Below the pieces are notes generated by a model that saw nothing but the letters and a program-made list of their open reading frames with translations, was not told where the DNA came from and searched no databases. A stretch of DNA of 64,000 nt from Methylocystis rosea SV97 (GTDB lineage Bacteria > Pseudomonadota > Alphaproteobacteria > Rhizobiales > Beijerinckiaceae). The position numbers and the translations under genes were made by a program. This document shows positions 27,349 through 35,376 of this stretch, piece by piece (the stretch's first letter is position 1; every line of letters begins with the position of its first letter). The stretch lies in contig NZ_KB889963.1 of the NCBI RefSeq assembly GCF_000372845.1, positions 2,810,304 to 2,874,303 on the forward strand, read 5' to 3'.

Positions 27349-28611
27349 TTAGGGCATATCGCCCGCGACGAACTTCGGAATGACCGGACCGCCGATTTCG
27401 GCCGCGAAGCGGCGACCCGTCGGCGAGAAGAACATCAAGAGGCCGCCGATCTGGCTGTCGGTGTCGTAAGCCAGGTCAGACAGACGCTCGATGTCCCAAC
27501 GCGCGTCCTGCACCTTCACGGCGATTTCCTTCGTCTCGCCCGGCGCGATCGGCGTCGGGTCCGTCGACAGACCGCGGTCGGCCAACAGATAGTCCGGGAA
27601 GTCGGGCTTCGTCGTGAACACGTCAGGGTTCAGGAAGCGCAGGCCAGCCGCCGTATATTCGCCAAGGCGAAGCGGCTCGGAGGTCGTGTTCGTGACCTTG
27701 ACGTTGATCGTCAGCTCACGGCCAGGAACCTTGTAGACGCCGCCGTTCAGATCGGCCGTCACGCGCTCCTTGCCGACGCCCGCCGTGCCGTCCGTAACGA
27801 GCGGCGTCAGAGGCTTCTGCAAGCCCGCCTGAAGCGGGATCGTGCGCGGGAAGGTCGAGTTCGTCACAGCGTAGCCGACGATCGTCGCCAGAATGGTCAA
27901 CGCCAGGACAATCGCGCCAATCCGCTTGTCGTCGTCAGTCACCTGCTCATCAACCTTGCCGGTGGCGACACGGAGATAAGAAGCGATGACGCCCTTACGG
28001 ACGAACCAGAACAGGATCCACGCCGCGCCAACCGCAAGCCACGGCAGATGCCACGCGTAAACGCGGCTGATGCCGTAGGTCTCGAGGTCGACCGTCGAGC
28101 CATCAAGCAACGTCACCGGATCGGTGAAGTCCTTCATGTCGCCCTTGATCTCGATCCACTGGCCGGGGCCGATGATCGGACCGCCGCCCTCGACGTTGAC
28201 CTGCGCATGAACGTGCCAACGGCCCGCGCGACGACCGCGAAGGTTGATGGAGAAGGCGTAGTCGTTGCCAGGAACAAGCGACACCGAACGCGGCGCAAAC
28301 TGATCGCCGATGAACTGCGCCGTACGAACCAGAACCGGACCGGGCTCGCCGGCGTTCAGGAACGACACGCGCGGATTGGCGACCGCCTGCGGCCAGGCGG
28401 AGAACACATGGATCTTGCCCGACAGCACCATCTCTTCATTGACGTTCACCGTCGTCTTCGACCACTGAACGTCATACCAGTTCAACGTGCGCATCCGAAG
28501 AAACGCCTGCTGAGACTTTTCGCCGTGCGCCGACGCAGGAGCAACAGCTCCCAGGGTCGCCGCCACAGCCGCCGCCGCGCCAATCGCGGCGAGCTTGACG
28601 AACTTTTTCAT
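27349..28611 (-). CDS. pmoB: Particulate methane monooxygenase subunit B
   Basis: 420 aa, usual length. The mostly periplasmic subunit of pMMO, with two cupredoxin domains separated by two membrane helices (AWHLPWLAVGAAWILFWFV; IGAIVLALTILATIVGYAV). After signal cleavage (ASA-H) the N-terminal His29 with His133 and His135 (RWHVHAQVNV) form the CuB site; all three are present, as is the full second cupredoxin (LTINVKVTNTTSEPLRLGEY). ATG 28611 has GGGAGG upstream. It is third in pmoCAB, 161 bp after pmoA, and followed by the terminator. Confidence 0.98.
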   Translation of the reverse strand: MKKFVKLAAIGAAAAVAATLGAVAPASAHGEKSQQAFLRMRTLNWYDVQWSKTTVNVNEEMVLSGKIHVFSAWPQAVANPRVSFLNAGEPGPVLVRTAQFIGDQFAPRSVSLVPGNDYAFSINLRGRRAGRWHVHAQVNVEGGGPIIGPGQWIEIKGDMKDFTDPVTLLDGSTVDLETYGISRVYAWHLPWLAVGAAWILFWFVRKGVIASYLRVATGKVDEQVTDDDKRIGAIVLALTILATIVGYAVTNSTFPRTIPLQAGLQKPLTPLVTDGTAGVGKERVTADLNGGVYKVPGRELTINVKVTNTTSEPLRLGEYTAAGLRFLNPDVFTTKPDFPDYLLADRGLSTDPTPIAPGETKEIAVKVQDARWDIERLSDLAYDTDSQIGGLLMFFSPTGRRFAAEIGGPVIPKFVAGDMP

Positions 28612-28772
28612 CGATAAACCTCCCAGGTTCCTCTTCCCGGCCGCCGCCTCGCGCGCCAACCGGTCTTGTCTCTCGCAGCGGACCTTCGCTCTTAAAAAAG
28701 CTTCCAGTCCGCCGCTCTTCTTTCTTGCAGGCCGCCGCGGCGCCCGTTCAGCGCCGCAGCACGCGACGTGGC

Positions 28773-29531
28773 TTAGATCGTGTCGATGATCTTGGTCGTC
28801 GAATACCAACGACCCATGAACCACCACAGGAAGTACACCATCATCGAGACGAAGCCCGAGAAGAACGCCGCAACCGGCACAACGTCCTTACCGAAGGTGC
28901 GCAGCGTGCCGCGCTCGACCATGCGGATATATTCCGGCATCGAGGTGCGGACGAAGTGGAAGCCGATCAGATCCGCAAGCGTCATCAGCTGACCATGCTG
29001 CTCCGTCGCCTGGTGGAACGCCGCAATCGCCGGCCAGTTGTTCGGGTAGAACAACAGACCCCAGCCGAGCGAACCAACAATCGCCGTGATCACATAGGAG
29101 CCCGACAGAAGCAGGATCACGTCAAGCCAGATCGCCGGAACGATCAGAGCAGACGGGAACACAAGGCTGATCGGGAAGTAGGTCCAGCCCCAGAAGTTGA
29201 CGTAGCGGTTGATCCACTCGCCAATCAGCAGGCCAAGAGCCGCGAACACCGCGCCGAACGGCAGACGGAAGTTCACCCACCAGAACGCCTGCGCCGCGGC
29301 GCAGAAGGTCACGCCGAGAATCGGCACGACCGTCGGCCACATACGACGATCCTTCCAGTCAACCCAGAAGTCCCAGTCGCCCGCCGTCAACATGAAGTGG
29401 ACGTGGTAGCCGCCAAGAACGGCGAAGAACAGAAGAACAAGAAGCATCCAGTCGACCGTCTGAACGCAACCCGCCGCCTCGGCGACGGAGTTGAACGGAC
29501 CGACCGCCCCCCCGCTTTTCGATTGTGACAT
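28773..29531 (-). CDS. pmoA: Particulate methane monooxygenase subunit A
   Basis: 252 aa, integral membrane subunit, the usual phylogenetic marker for methanotrophs. The sequence (SVAEAAGCVQTVDWMLLVLL; GGYHVHFMLTAGDWDFWVDW; YFPISLVFPSALIVPA; PEYIRMVERGTLRTFGKDVV) is that of the Methylocystis/Methylosinus pmoA1 type, not the divergent pmoA2. About six membrane helices. AAGGAGA precedes the ATG. The gaps to pmoC (278 bp) and pmoB (161 bp) are larger than in most operons and are typical of pmo clusters. Confidence 0.98.
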   Translation of the reverse strand: MSQSKSGGAVGPFNSVAEAAGCVQTVDWMLLVLLFFAVLGGYHVHFMLTAGDWDFWVDWKDRRMWPTVVPILGVTFCAAAQAFWWVNFRLPFGAVFAALGLLIGEWINRYVNFWGWTYFPISLVFPSALIVPAIWLDVILLLSGSYVITAIVGSLGWGLLFYPNNWPAIAAFHQATEQHGQLMTLADLIGFHFVRTSMPEYIRMVERGTLRTFGKDVVPVAAFFSGFVSMMVYFLWWFMGRWYSTTKIIDTI

Positions 29532-29773
29532 CACTCTTCTCCTTGGTGTTTCTCGAACCCGTAAAGCCCGAGTTCTTTCCTTATGGCCTCCGGCAGGCCT
29601 TCCCGCCGCCGGCGCCCGGACGGCGGAGATCCCGCCGGCCGCATCGCTTAAAAGCCCTTCGCGCCCGATCGCCCCCAGAGCCCGAAGACCCCTTCTCGAC
29701 CGCAACAAGCCACCCCATTCGCCAAAGCGACAGGCAAAAGCTCTCTGGTTTTCGCGAAAAGCCCGGAGCCAGT

Positions 29774-29799
29774 CGCCGCCCGCCTTAGAGCGGGCGGCG
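29774..29799 (-). repeat. Processing or stability hairpin after pmoC
   Basis: A perfect 9-bp GC stem (CGCCGCCCG/CGGGCGGCG, 29774-29782 and 29791-29799) lies 10 bp after the pmoC stop on the transcribed strand. There is no U run, so read-through into pmoA is expected; the hairpin may protect the 3' end of processed pmoC mRNA. Confidence 0.6.
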
Positions 29800-29809
29800 A
29801 AGTCTCGGA

Positions 29810-30580
29810 TTACTCGGTCAGGAGGGCGACGCCTTCCTTGCCGATCAGGCGCTGAATGTTCATCAGCAGCTGAAGCACGACGCCGAACACGCCGAGCGCC
29901 ATCCAGCCGAAGAACACGAAGCCCCAATGCAGCGGCGCAACGAACAGTTCTTCCATGAACCAGAACGTGTGGCCCCACTCATTCAGGCCGACGTTCGGGA
30001 TGATCATGAACGGGCCAATCGCCACGATCAGATAGGCGACCGAATAGCCCTTGGAGAAATACGGAAGACGCGTCTTCGCATAGAAGAAGCCGCCGACCGC
30101 GATCACCGAGTAAATCGGGTAGCTCATGTAGAACTCGATGATGTGCGACGGCGTGAAGTCCGTGTCGCGAATCACCGTCATGTGCCAGGTGCCGTCCTGC
30201 TCGGTGAAGAACGACGCGCCCCAGTAGATGGCCGCGGCGTAAACAACCAGCCATTGCACTTCGACAACCAGGCGGCGCATCTCTTCGCGCGGCGCCAGGT
30301 TCGAGAAGTCGCGCGTGCGCGTCTTCCAAAGAAAGCCCGCAAGGCCAATGCCGGAGATCAGCTCAAGCGGAATCTCGGTCCAAAGGATCGACATCCAATA
30401 TGTCTGAAACTCCGGAGCGAACGAATCAAGGCCGGCGCGCCAGCCAAAAACCTGCTCGTAAATCCGGACGACCAGATAGAACCCGTTCAGAACGGCCAAG
30501 CCGATCCACATGCCCTTCAGGTCTACTACAGCTTCCGTGCCAGCAGCAGCGCGGGCTGCTGTGTCAGTCGTTGAGCTCAT
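29810..30580 (-). CDS. pmoC: Particulate methane monooxygenase subunit C
   Basis: 256 aa, integral membrane subunit. Residues equivalent to the CuC site (D129, H133 in DGTWH; H146 in TPSHIIEF) and to the CuD site (N200, H204, H218 in NEWGHTF and APLHWG) are all conserved, with the same spacing as in Methylococcus. About six membrane helices. GGAGAAGGGT precedes the ATG at 30580. It is the first gene of pmoCAB; a leader of several hundred nucleotides upstream is expected. Confidence 0.98.
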   Translation of the reverse strand: MSSTTDTAARAAAGTEAVVDLKGMWIGLAVLNGFYLVVRIYEQVFGWRAGLDSFAPEFQTYWMSILWTEIPLELISGIGLAGFLWKTRTRDFSNLAPREEMRRLVVEVQWLVVYAAAIYWGASFFTEQDGTWHMTVIRDTDFTPSHIIEFYMSYPIYSVIAVGGFFYAKTRLPYFSKGYSVAYLIVAIGPFMIIPNVGLNEWGHTFWFMEELFVAPLHWGFVFFGWMALGVFGVVLQLLMNIQRLIGKEGVALLTE

Positions 30581-31170
30581 ACCCTTCTCCTCCAATGTGC
30601 TCCCAGGGAATTGCGCGTGACCGGTATCGCTCCGCCTCCCACAACGGAGCCGCTTCGTCCTCGTTTCGTAAAGCAAAGCGAAAGCGCGTCTTCTTCTAAA
30701 AACACGCAAAACCGCCCTTGTCTGCCGCAGCCTTCCCGAAAACCCCGGAACCCCCCGCCCAAAGGCGAGCAATCCCCAAAATCCCCAGAACCCGGCTGCT
30801 TGTTGTTATCGGACGAAAACCGACGTCGCCGCCTAAGCCAAAATCCTAAATCCGCCCCTTGAAAGAGCAGACCGTAGACCCAGCTCAGCGTGCCGCAACA
30901 TTCCAATAACCCCCGATAATCACAATACCCGTTAGTATAGAGTAAAACAATCTATCGAATAGCCAATGCAACCCTAGTGGATAGTGTCATAACCACCTGA
31001 ATGGGTTGGTTCGGACTACGAAGGCGCTCCTCATCCTATGCATAATAATATTTATTATCAGTTGCTTATGTTGTGTGGCGCCATCCGCAGCATTTTTTTG
31101 GCATAACCGTGGCTGTATACGGCGGTCTCCTCGCCAGTTGGACAGAGCCTCTTGCGGAATCCGATCGAAC
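30581..31170 (-). promoter_or_regulatory. pmoCAB leader and promoter region
   Basis: 590 bp between pmoC and the phosphoesterase gene, without a believable gene. The first about 330 bp upstream of pmoC are C/A-rich on the plus strand (runs of CCCC and AAAA), consistent with a long untranslated leader as known for pmo transcripts. An AT-rich zone follows (30905-31055). TATACT on the minus strand (30934-30939) is a plausible -10; I cannot pair it convincingly with a -35. ATAATAATATTTATTATCA (31040-31058) is the other AT-rich element. Confidence 0.5.
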
Positions 31171-32607
31171 TCAAGGCGCGACCAGGGCATTGCGCAGATC
31201 CGCCGCCCTCGCGTCGCGCTCCGAAAGCGGCGCGACGCCGAAACGGAGTTCAATCGTGCGCAGCACCGAGAGCGTGTCATAGACGGTCTTGTCGACGAAG
31301 CCCTTCTTGGCGAAGGGAGAAATGATCAGCGTCGGCACGCGGACCCCCGGGCCGAATTGATCGCGTCGCGGCGGCGCGACGTGATCCCAGAACCCGCCAT
31401 TTTCATCGGCCGTAATGATGATCAGCATGTCGGCCCAGTTCGGGCTCTTGCGCAGCCGCGCGACGACGTCCGCGACATGGGCGTCGCCCGCCGCGAGATC
31501 CGAATAGTCCGGATGCCCGTTGAAGACGCCCAGCGGCTTGTAAAAGCTGACCTGCGGCAGTTCGCCCTTCTCGATCGCCCGGAAGAACTCGTCGGCGTCC
31601 TTGAGATGCGCGCGGCCTTCTCGACCTTCGGCGTAATTGGCGAAATAGGCGAACGGCTGATGGTGGGTTTGGAAGGCGTCCGGCTTGTCCTCGTAAGGCT
31701 TCAGTCGGCCTTCGATGACATCGCGCCAGCCGCCGGCGTACCAAGCCCAAGTTACGTTCTTCTCCGTCAGCCGGTCGCCAATGGTTGGCGCATGCGCTGG
31801 CGGAAGCCGCTCCTGCGCTTCCGTCTTGTCATGCTTGGAGACGGCATTCCCTGGCTGCAGCGTGCCGATCGCCTCCAAGTCCATCGTCAGACGGCCAAAC
31901 CGCTTATGCCGCGGCGGACCGTCGAGCACGCTTGGCGGTGAATCCTCCTCGCGCTCGCGAATCGTGAGCTCCGCGCCCTGCGAATCCTTGATCGTCGCGA
32001 GCTTTGGCAGAAACTTCTTTCTGGTCGCCTCCAGCGGATTGTCGAAAACCGGCGCGCAACCGCAGATCAGGAAGAAATGATTGAGCATCGAGCCGCCGAA
32101 CGCCGCGTGGAAAAAATGATCGGCGAGCGTGAATTCCTTGGCGAGGGCCCACTGCTTGAGCTCTGAACCGTCGTAATAGCCCATGACCAGCGCGCCGGCG
32201 TTTGACGCCTCGACGAAGCGATCCATTTTTCCGCCGTCGATCTGCTCCTGCTCGAGGTAGAAGTCGTGCACCGGATCCATGGTGTGGCCGTCGATGTCGA
32301 CGAAAGGCTCGAGGCGAAACGGCGCGTTCGGCAAGCGCCGCGGAAAGCGATCGTCGGCGCGCGGACGCGGCAGCGCCGCGAGCGGCCGTCCGTCGAAATC
32401 AACTTGCGGCGTGTGCTGAGCCGAGTTGATTCCTTCAGCGCCGGGAAACAGCCCGAACACATGATCGAAGCTGCGATTCTCTGTGAAGATGACAACGATA
32501 TGGCCGATTCGGGCGAAAGGATTTTCTTGTTCCTGCGCCCCAGCGCGCGCGCAGGTCGCGGTCGCACAAATGGCGAGCGAAATTACGAATCGTCCGACGG
32601 CTTTCAT
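31171..32607 (-). CDS. Phospholipase C/acid phosphatase-type phosphoesterase
   Basis: 478 aa. Signal peptide (about residues 1-23), then the phosphoesterase-family (alkaline phosphatase fold) domain. Seen: HIVVIFTENRSFDHVFGLFPG (metal-site ENRSFDH), DGHTMDPVHDFYLEQEQIDGGKMDRF, NHFFLICGCAP, a WAWYAGGWRDVI block and LIIITADENGGFWDHVAPP with the second metal site. Such enzymes hydrolyse phospholipids or phosphomonoesters in the periplasm. The start is ATG 32607, just before the signal peptide. It is 118 bp after the di-haem peroxidase gene on the same strand, which may be co-transcribed. Confidence 0.85.
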   Translation of the reverse strand: MKAVGRFVISLAICATATCARAGAQEQENPFARIGHIVVIFTENRSFDHVFGLFPGAEGINSAQHTPQVDFDGRPLAALPRPRADDRFPRRLPNAPFRLEPFVDIDGHTMDPVHDFYLEQEQIDGGKMDRFVEASNAGALVMGYYDGSELKQWALAKEFTLADHFFHAAFGGSMLNHFFLICGCAPVFDNPLEATRKKFLPKLATIKDSQGAELTIREREEDSPPSVLDGPPRHKRFGRLTMDLEAIGTLQPGNAVSKHDKTEAQERLPPAHAPTIGDRLTEKNVTWAWYAGGWRDVIEGRLKPYEDKPDAFQTHHQPFAYFANYAEGREGRAHLKDADEFFRAIEKGELPQVSFYKPLGVFNGHPDYSDLAAGDAHVADVVARLRKSPNWADMLIIITADENGGFWDHVAPPRRDQFGPGVRVPTLIISPFAKKGFVDKTVYDTLSVLRTIELRFGVAPLSERDARAADLRNALVAP

Positions 32608-32725
32608 TGACAGGCGACCTCCGCGCGGCGCGGCGCCGCGCGGAGAATTTAATCGGCGACACAGCACGATTTGTGACAGCGCCATCTGCTTTTTTTGTTT
32701 ATGCGGACAGATCGCTCGAGCCCGC

Positions 32726-33763
32726 TTACTGCGGAAGCGGCGTGTCCTTGGTGCGTGGCGGCAGCACGGGATAGACCGCCTTGGGCTGGTCGCCATTCAG
32801 ACTCCCGAGAAATGCGACGATCGCCTTGACGTCCGGCTCGGAGAGATTTTCCCCGAGCTGGTCTTTGGCCATGAGGTCGACCGCCTCTTCCAGAGTCCAG
32901 ACAGAGCCGGTGTGGAAGTAAGGCGCCCGCAGAGCGACATTGCGCAGCGGCGCAGAGCGGAAGACGAAGTCGTCCGCTACGTCATTGGTGACCTTGGAGC
33001 GGCCCTTGTCGGCGACGGGCATGATCTCGACGCCCGGCTTTTGAGCGACGCCGAAGGGGAAATAGCCGTTGCCGCCGATGTTGACGCCGCCGTGACAAGC
33101 GGCGCAGCCCTTGTCGATGAAAAGACGCAGGCCTCTTTTTTCAACGTCATTGAGCGCGTTGACGTCGCCTTTCAGGAACTTGTCGAATGGCGCATTCGGC
33201 GTCGTCAGCGTCGCCTCAAAAGCCTCGATGGCCTTCGCCATATTGTCGAAACTGACCGGCTTCGGGTCAGCCGGAAAGGCGGCCTTGAACTCCGCGACAT
33301 AGGCCGGCATGCTATTCAGCATCTTTTCGACCTGCGCCGGCGTATTGTTCATTTCGACGTCGGCCTGGACCGGGCCTTTTGCTTGCGCCTTAAGGTCGAC
33401 GGCGCGCCCGTCCCAAAATTGCGCGACGTTGAACACGGCGTTGAGCACGGTCGGCGCGCGGCGCGGTCCCTTCGCCCAGCCGTGGCCGATCGACGTCGGG
33501 CCGGCGTCGACGCCGCCGGTTCCGAGATTGTGACAACTGTTGCAGCTGATGATCTGACTCTTCGAAAGTCGCGGATCGAAAAAGAGCTTGCTGCCGAGGT
33601 CGATCTTGGCGGGCGTGATCTCGTTATTCTTGACGACGCTCGCGACGCTCGCGGCGTCGATCGGCTTGAAGACCGCATTGGCGTCGGCGCGCAAATCGCC
33701 CGCGACGGCCATGGCCGGCGCCAGCAGAGTCGCTGCGAGCGCGGCGAACCTGGTCAAATACAT
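32726..33763 (-). CDS. Di-haem cytochrome c peroxidase, CcpA/MauG family (copy 1)
   Basis: 345 aa. Signal peptide (about residues 1-22) and two c-type haem motifs, C74-N-S-C-H78 and C220-A-A-C-H224, in the typical context LFFDPRLS...SCNSCHNLGTGG and FIDKGCAACHGGVNIGG. FWDGRA and RSAPLRNVALRAPYFHTGS are family signatures. It would reduce hydrogen peroxide, or oxidise another protein as MauG does, in the periplasm. The second family member (34156) is divergent, 392 bp away. Confidence 0.9.
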   Translation of the reverse strand: MYLTRFAALAATLLAPAMAVAGDLRADANAVFKPIDAASVASVVKNNEITPAKIDLGSKLFFDPRLSKSQIISCNSCHNLGTGGVDAGPTSIGHGWAKGPRRAPTVLNAVFNVAQFWDGRAVDLKAQAKGPVQADVEMNNTPAQVEKMLNSMPAYVAEFKAAFPADPKPVSFDNMAKAIEAFEATLTTPNAPFDKFLKGDVNALNDVEKRGLRLFIDKGCAACHGGVNIGGNGYFPFGVAQKPGVEIMPVADKGRSKVTNDVADDFVFRSAPLRNVALRAPYFHTGSVWTLEEAVDLMAKDQLGENLSEPDVKAIVAFLGSLNGDQPKAVYPVLPPRTKDTPLPQ

Positions 33764-34155
33764 CCCTTACTCCTGCAGTTGATTTGCGGAGGCGCTGTTT
33801 CGCGTCGCAACGAACGGCCTCTCTGCGGACGTCAGCTACCACAGCCGCGCGGGCGGCGGAAGGGCGCCTGGGGAGGGAGCTGTTTAAAAACAGTCCAGTG
33901 TAGCATGAACACGACCTGAAGAGCGCAGCGCCAGAACGAATTGCGAAGCACCGACCAAGCACCATATCGGGCGGTTTATTGCGCCACTCTAACGCAATGC
34001 ACAATCACTACTCGCCATGACGCAATATTCGTCCGGCGAGTTCTTTGACAGCTGCGCCGAGCGTCACAGCCATGACTTGCCCTGCCGCTAAAAGCAGAGC
34101 AAACTTAACGTGAAAACAAAAGCCGGCGAGAAGCCGAGCGGTCGCGGAGGGGCTC
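33764..34155. promoter_or_regulatory. Divergent promoter region between two di-haem peroxidases
   Basis: 392 bp with no gene of its own. It must hold promoters for both peroxidase genes. A near-perfect 14-bp palindrome, CTGTTTAAAAACAG (33880-33893, arms CTGTTT/AAACAG), with partly matching flanks (GGA and TCC), is the best candidate operator. GCAATGCACAATC and TTTGACAGC elements further right are possible core promoter parts for the plus-strand gene. Confidence 0.45.
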
Positions 34156-35304
34156 ATGGCGCGCGTTGCTAATGCTTGGAAATCCGTTGAGACGACGCTT
34201 GTCGCGCTTCCGCTTGCGGCGCTGCTCGCCGCCGGCGGCTGGGCGATGGCCGAGCCGCTCGGCCTGCCAAAAGTCCCGGTTCCGGCGGATAATCCGCAGT
34301 CGCCTGAAAAGATCGCGCTCGGCGACAAGCTGTTCCATGACGCGCGCTTCTCGATCGACGGCACGGTGAGCTGCTCGACCTGTCACAACGACAAAAAAGC
34401 TTTCACGGACAGTCCGCTGCGGGTTTCCGAGGGTCACCATAAGCTGACCGGCACGCGCAACGCCCCATCGGTCATCAACGCGGCCTATTACACCTCGCAG
34501 TTCTGGGACGGACGTTCGATCTCGCTGGAGGATCAGTCGCAGCACCCGATGGTCAACCCGGTGGAGATGGGGCTGCCCGATCACGAGCCGGTGCTCAAGA
34601 TCGTTCGCGAAGATCCCGCCTATGTCGAGGGCTTCAAGAAGGCGTTCGGCAAGAGCGGCCGAGACGTGACGATGGATGACGTCGAGAAGGCGATCGCAAG
34701 CTTCGAGCGCACGGTCATCTCGGGCGATTCGCCCTTCGACAAGTGGTATTTCGGCGGCGACCGCAACGCCATCAGCGATCAGGCCAAGCGCGGCTTCGAC
34801 CTTTATGTCGGCCAGGGACGCTGCGTCTCCTGCCACGCCATCGAACAGACGCAGGCGCTCTTCACCGACAACAGGTTCCACAACATCGGCGTTGGCATCA
34901 ACCGCATTCAAGGCGACGTGCCGCGCCTCGCCGCCGAATTCCTCAAGGCCAAAGCGGCGGGCGCGTCCGTCGACAAGACGGTGCTCGCCGATCCGAAGGT
35001 CTCCGAACTCGGCCGGTTTGCGGTGACGAACTCCTTCGATGAAATCGGCGCGTTCAAGACCACGACTCTGCGCAATATCGCGGTGACCGCGCCTTATATG
35101 CACGACGGTTCGCTCAAGACGCTCAAAGACGTCGTCAAGCATTACAACGAGGGCGGAAAGAGCCCCGGCGATCCGGCGCCGGTCAACCCCTATCTCTCCG
35201 GCGGCATTCGGCCGCTGGATTTGAAGGATCAGCAGATCGACGATCTCGTCGCTTTCCTGGAGACGCTGACGAGTCCTGCTTATGTGACGGCGCAGACAAA
35301 ATAG
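34156..35304 (+). CDS. Di-haem cytochrome c peroxidase, MauG family (copy 2)
   Basis: 382 aa. N-terminal signal or anchor (about 11-32), haem motifs C73-S-T-C-H77 and C223-V-S-C-H227, FWDGRSISLEDQ, and the C-terminal TTTLRNIAVTAPYMHDGSLKTL block. This is the longer MauG-like subgroup, distinct from copy 1 (its extra segment lies after the second haem). It is followed 72 bp downstream by the metallophosphoesterase and then a mono-haem cytochrome on the same strand, an apparent three-gene unit. The substrate is unknown; nothing suggests methylamine dehydrogenase or methanobactin genes nearby. Confidence 0.9.
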   Translation: MARVANAWKSVETTLVALPLAALLAAGGWAMAEPLGLPKVPVPADNPQSPEKIALGDKLFHDARFSIDGTVSCSTCHNDKKAFTDSPLRVSEGHHKLTGTRNAPSVINAAYYTSQFWDGRSISLEDQSQHPMVNPVEMGLPDHEPVLKIVREDPAYVEGFKKAFGKSGRDVTMDDVEKAIASFERTVISGDSPFDKWYFGGDRNAISDQAKRGFDLYVGQGRCVSCHAIEQTQALFTDNRFHNIGVGINRIQGDVPRLAAEFLKAKAAGASVDKTVLADPKVSELGRFAVTNSFDEIGAFKTTTLRNIAVTAPYMHDGSLKTLKDVVKHYNEGGKSPGDPAPVNPYLSGGIRPLDLKDQQIDDLVAFLETLTSPAYVTAQTK

Positions 35305-35376
35305 CCGCAAGACCAAAGCGCAGGAGCGAACAAGCGGCGTCGCCACGAAAGCGCCAAGCCGCGAGGGAGGATAGAA

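Noticed and set aside
27103-29528. Long plus-strand frames opposite pmoB and pmoA
   Set aside because: Antisense shadows of certain pMMO genes with no homology of their own.
34008-34150. A small minus-strand gene before the second peroxidase
   Set aside because: The frame is antisense to the peroxidase 5' end and its promoter and has no features of a gene.
32726-35304. The di-haem peroxidases as methanobactin MbnH or methylamine MauG
   Set aside because: No MbnP, methanobactin precursor, or methylamine dehydrogenase genes are nearby, and each is a generic family member.
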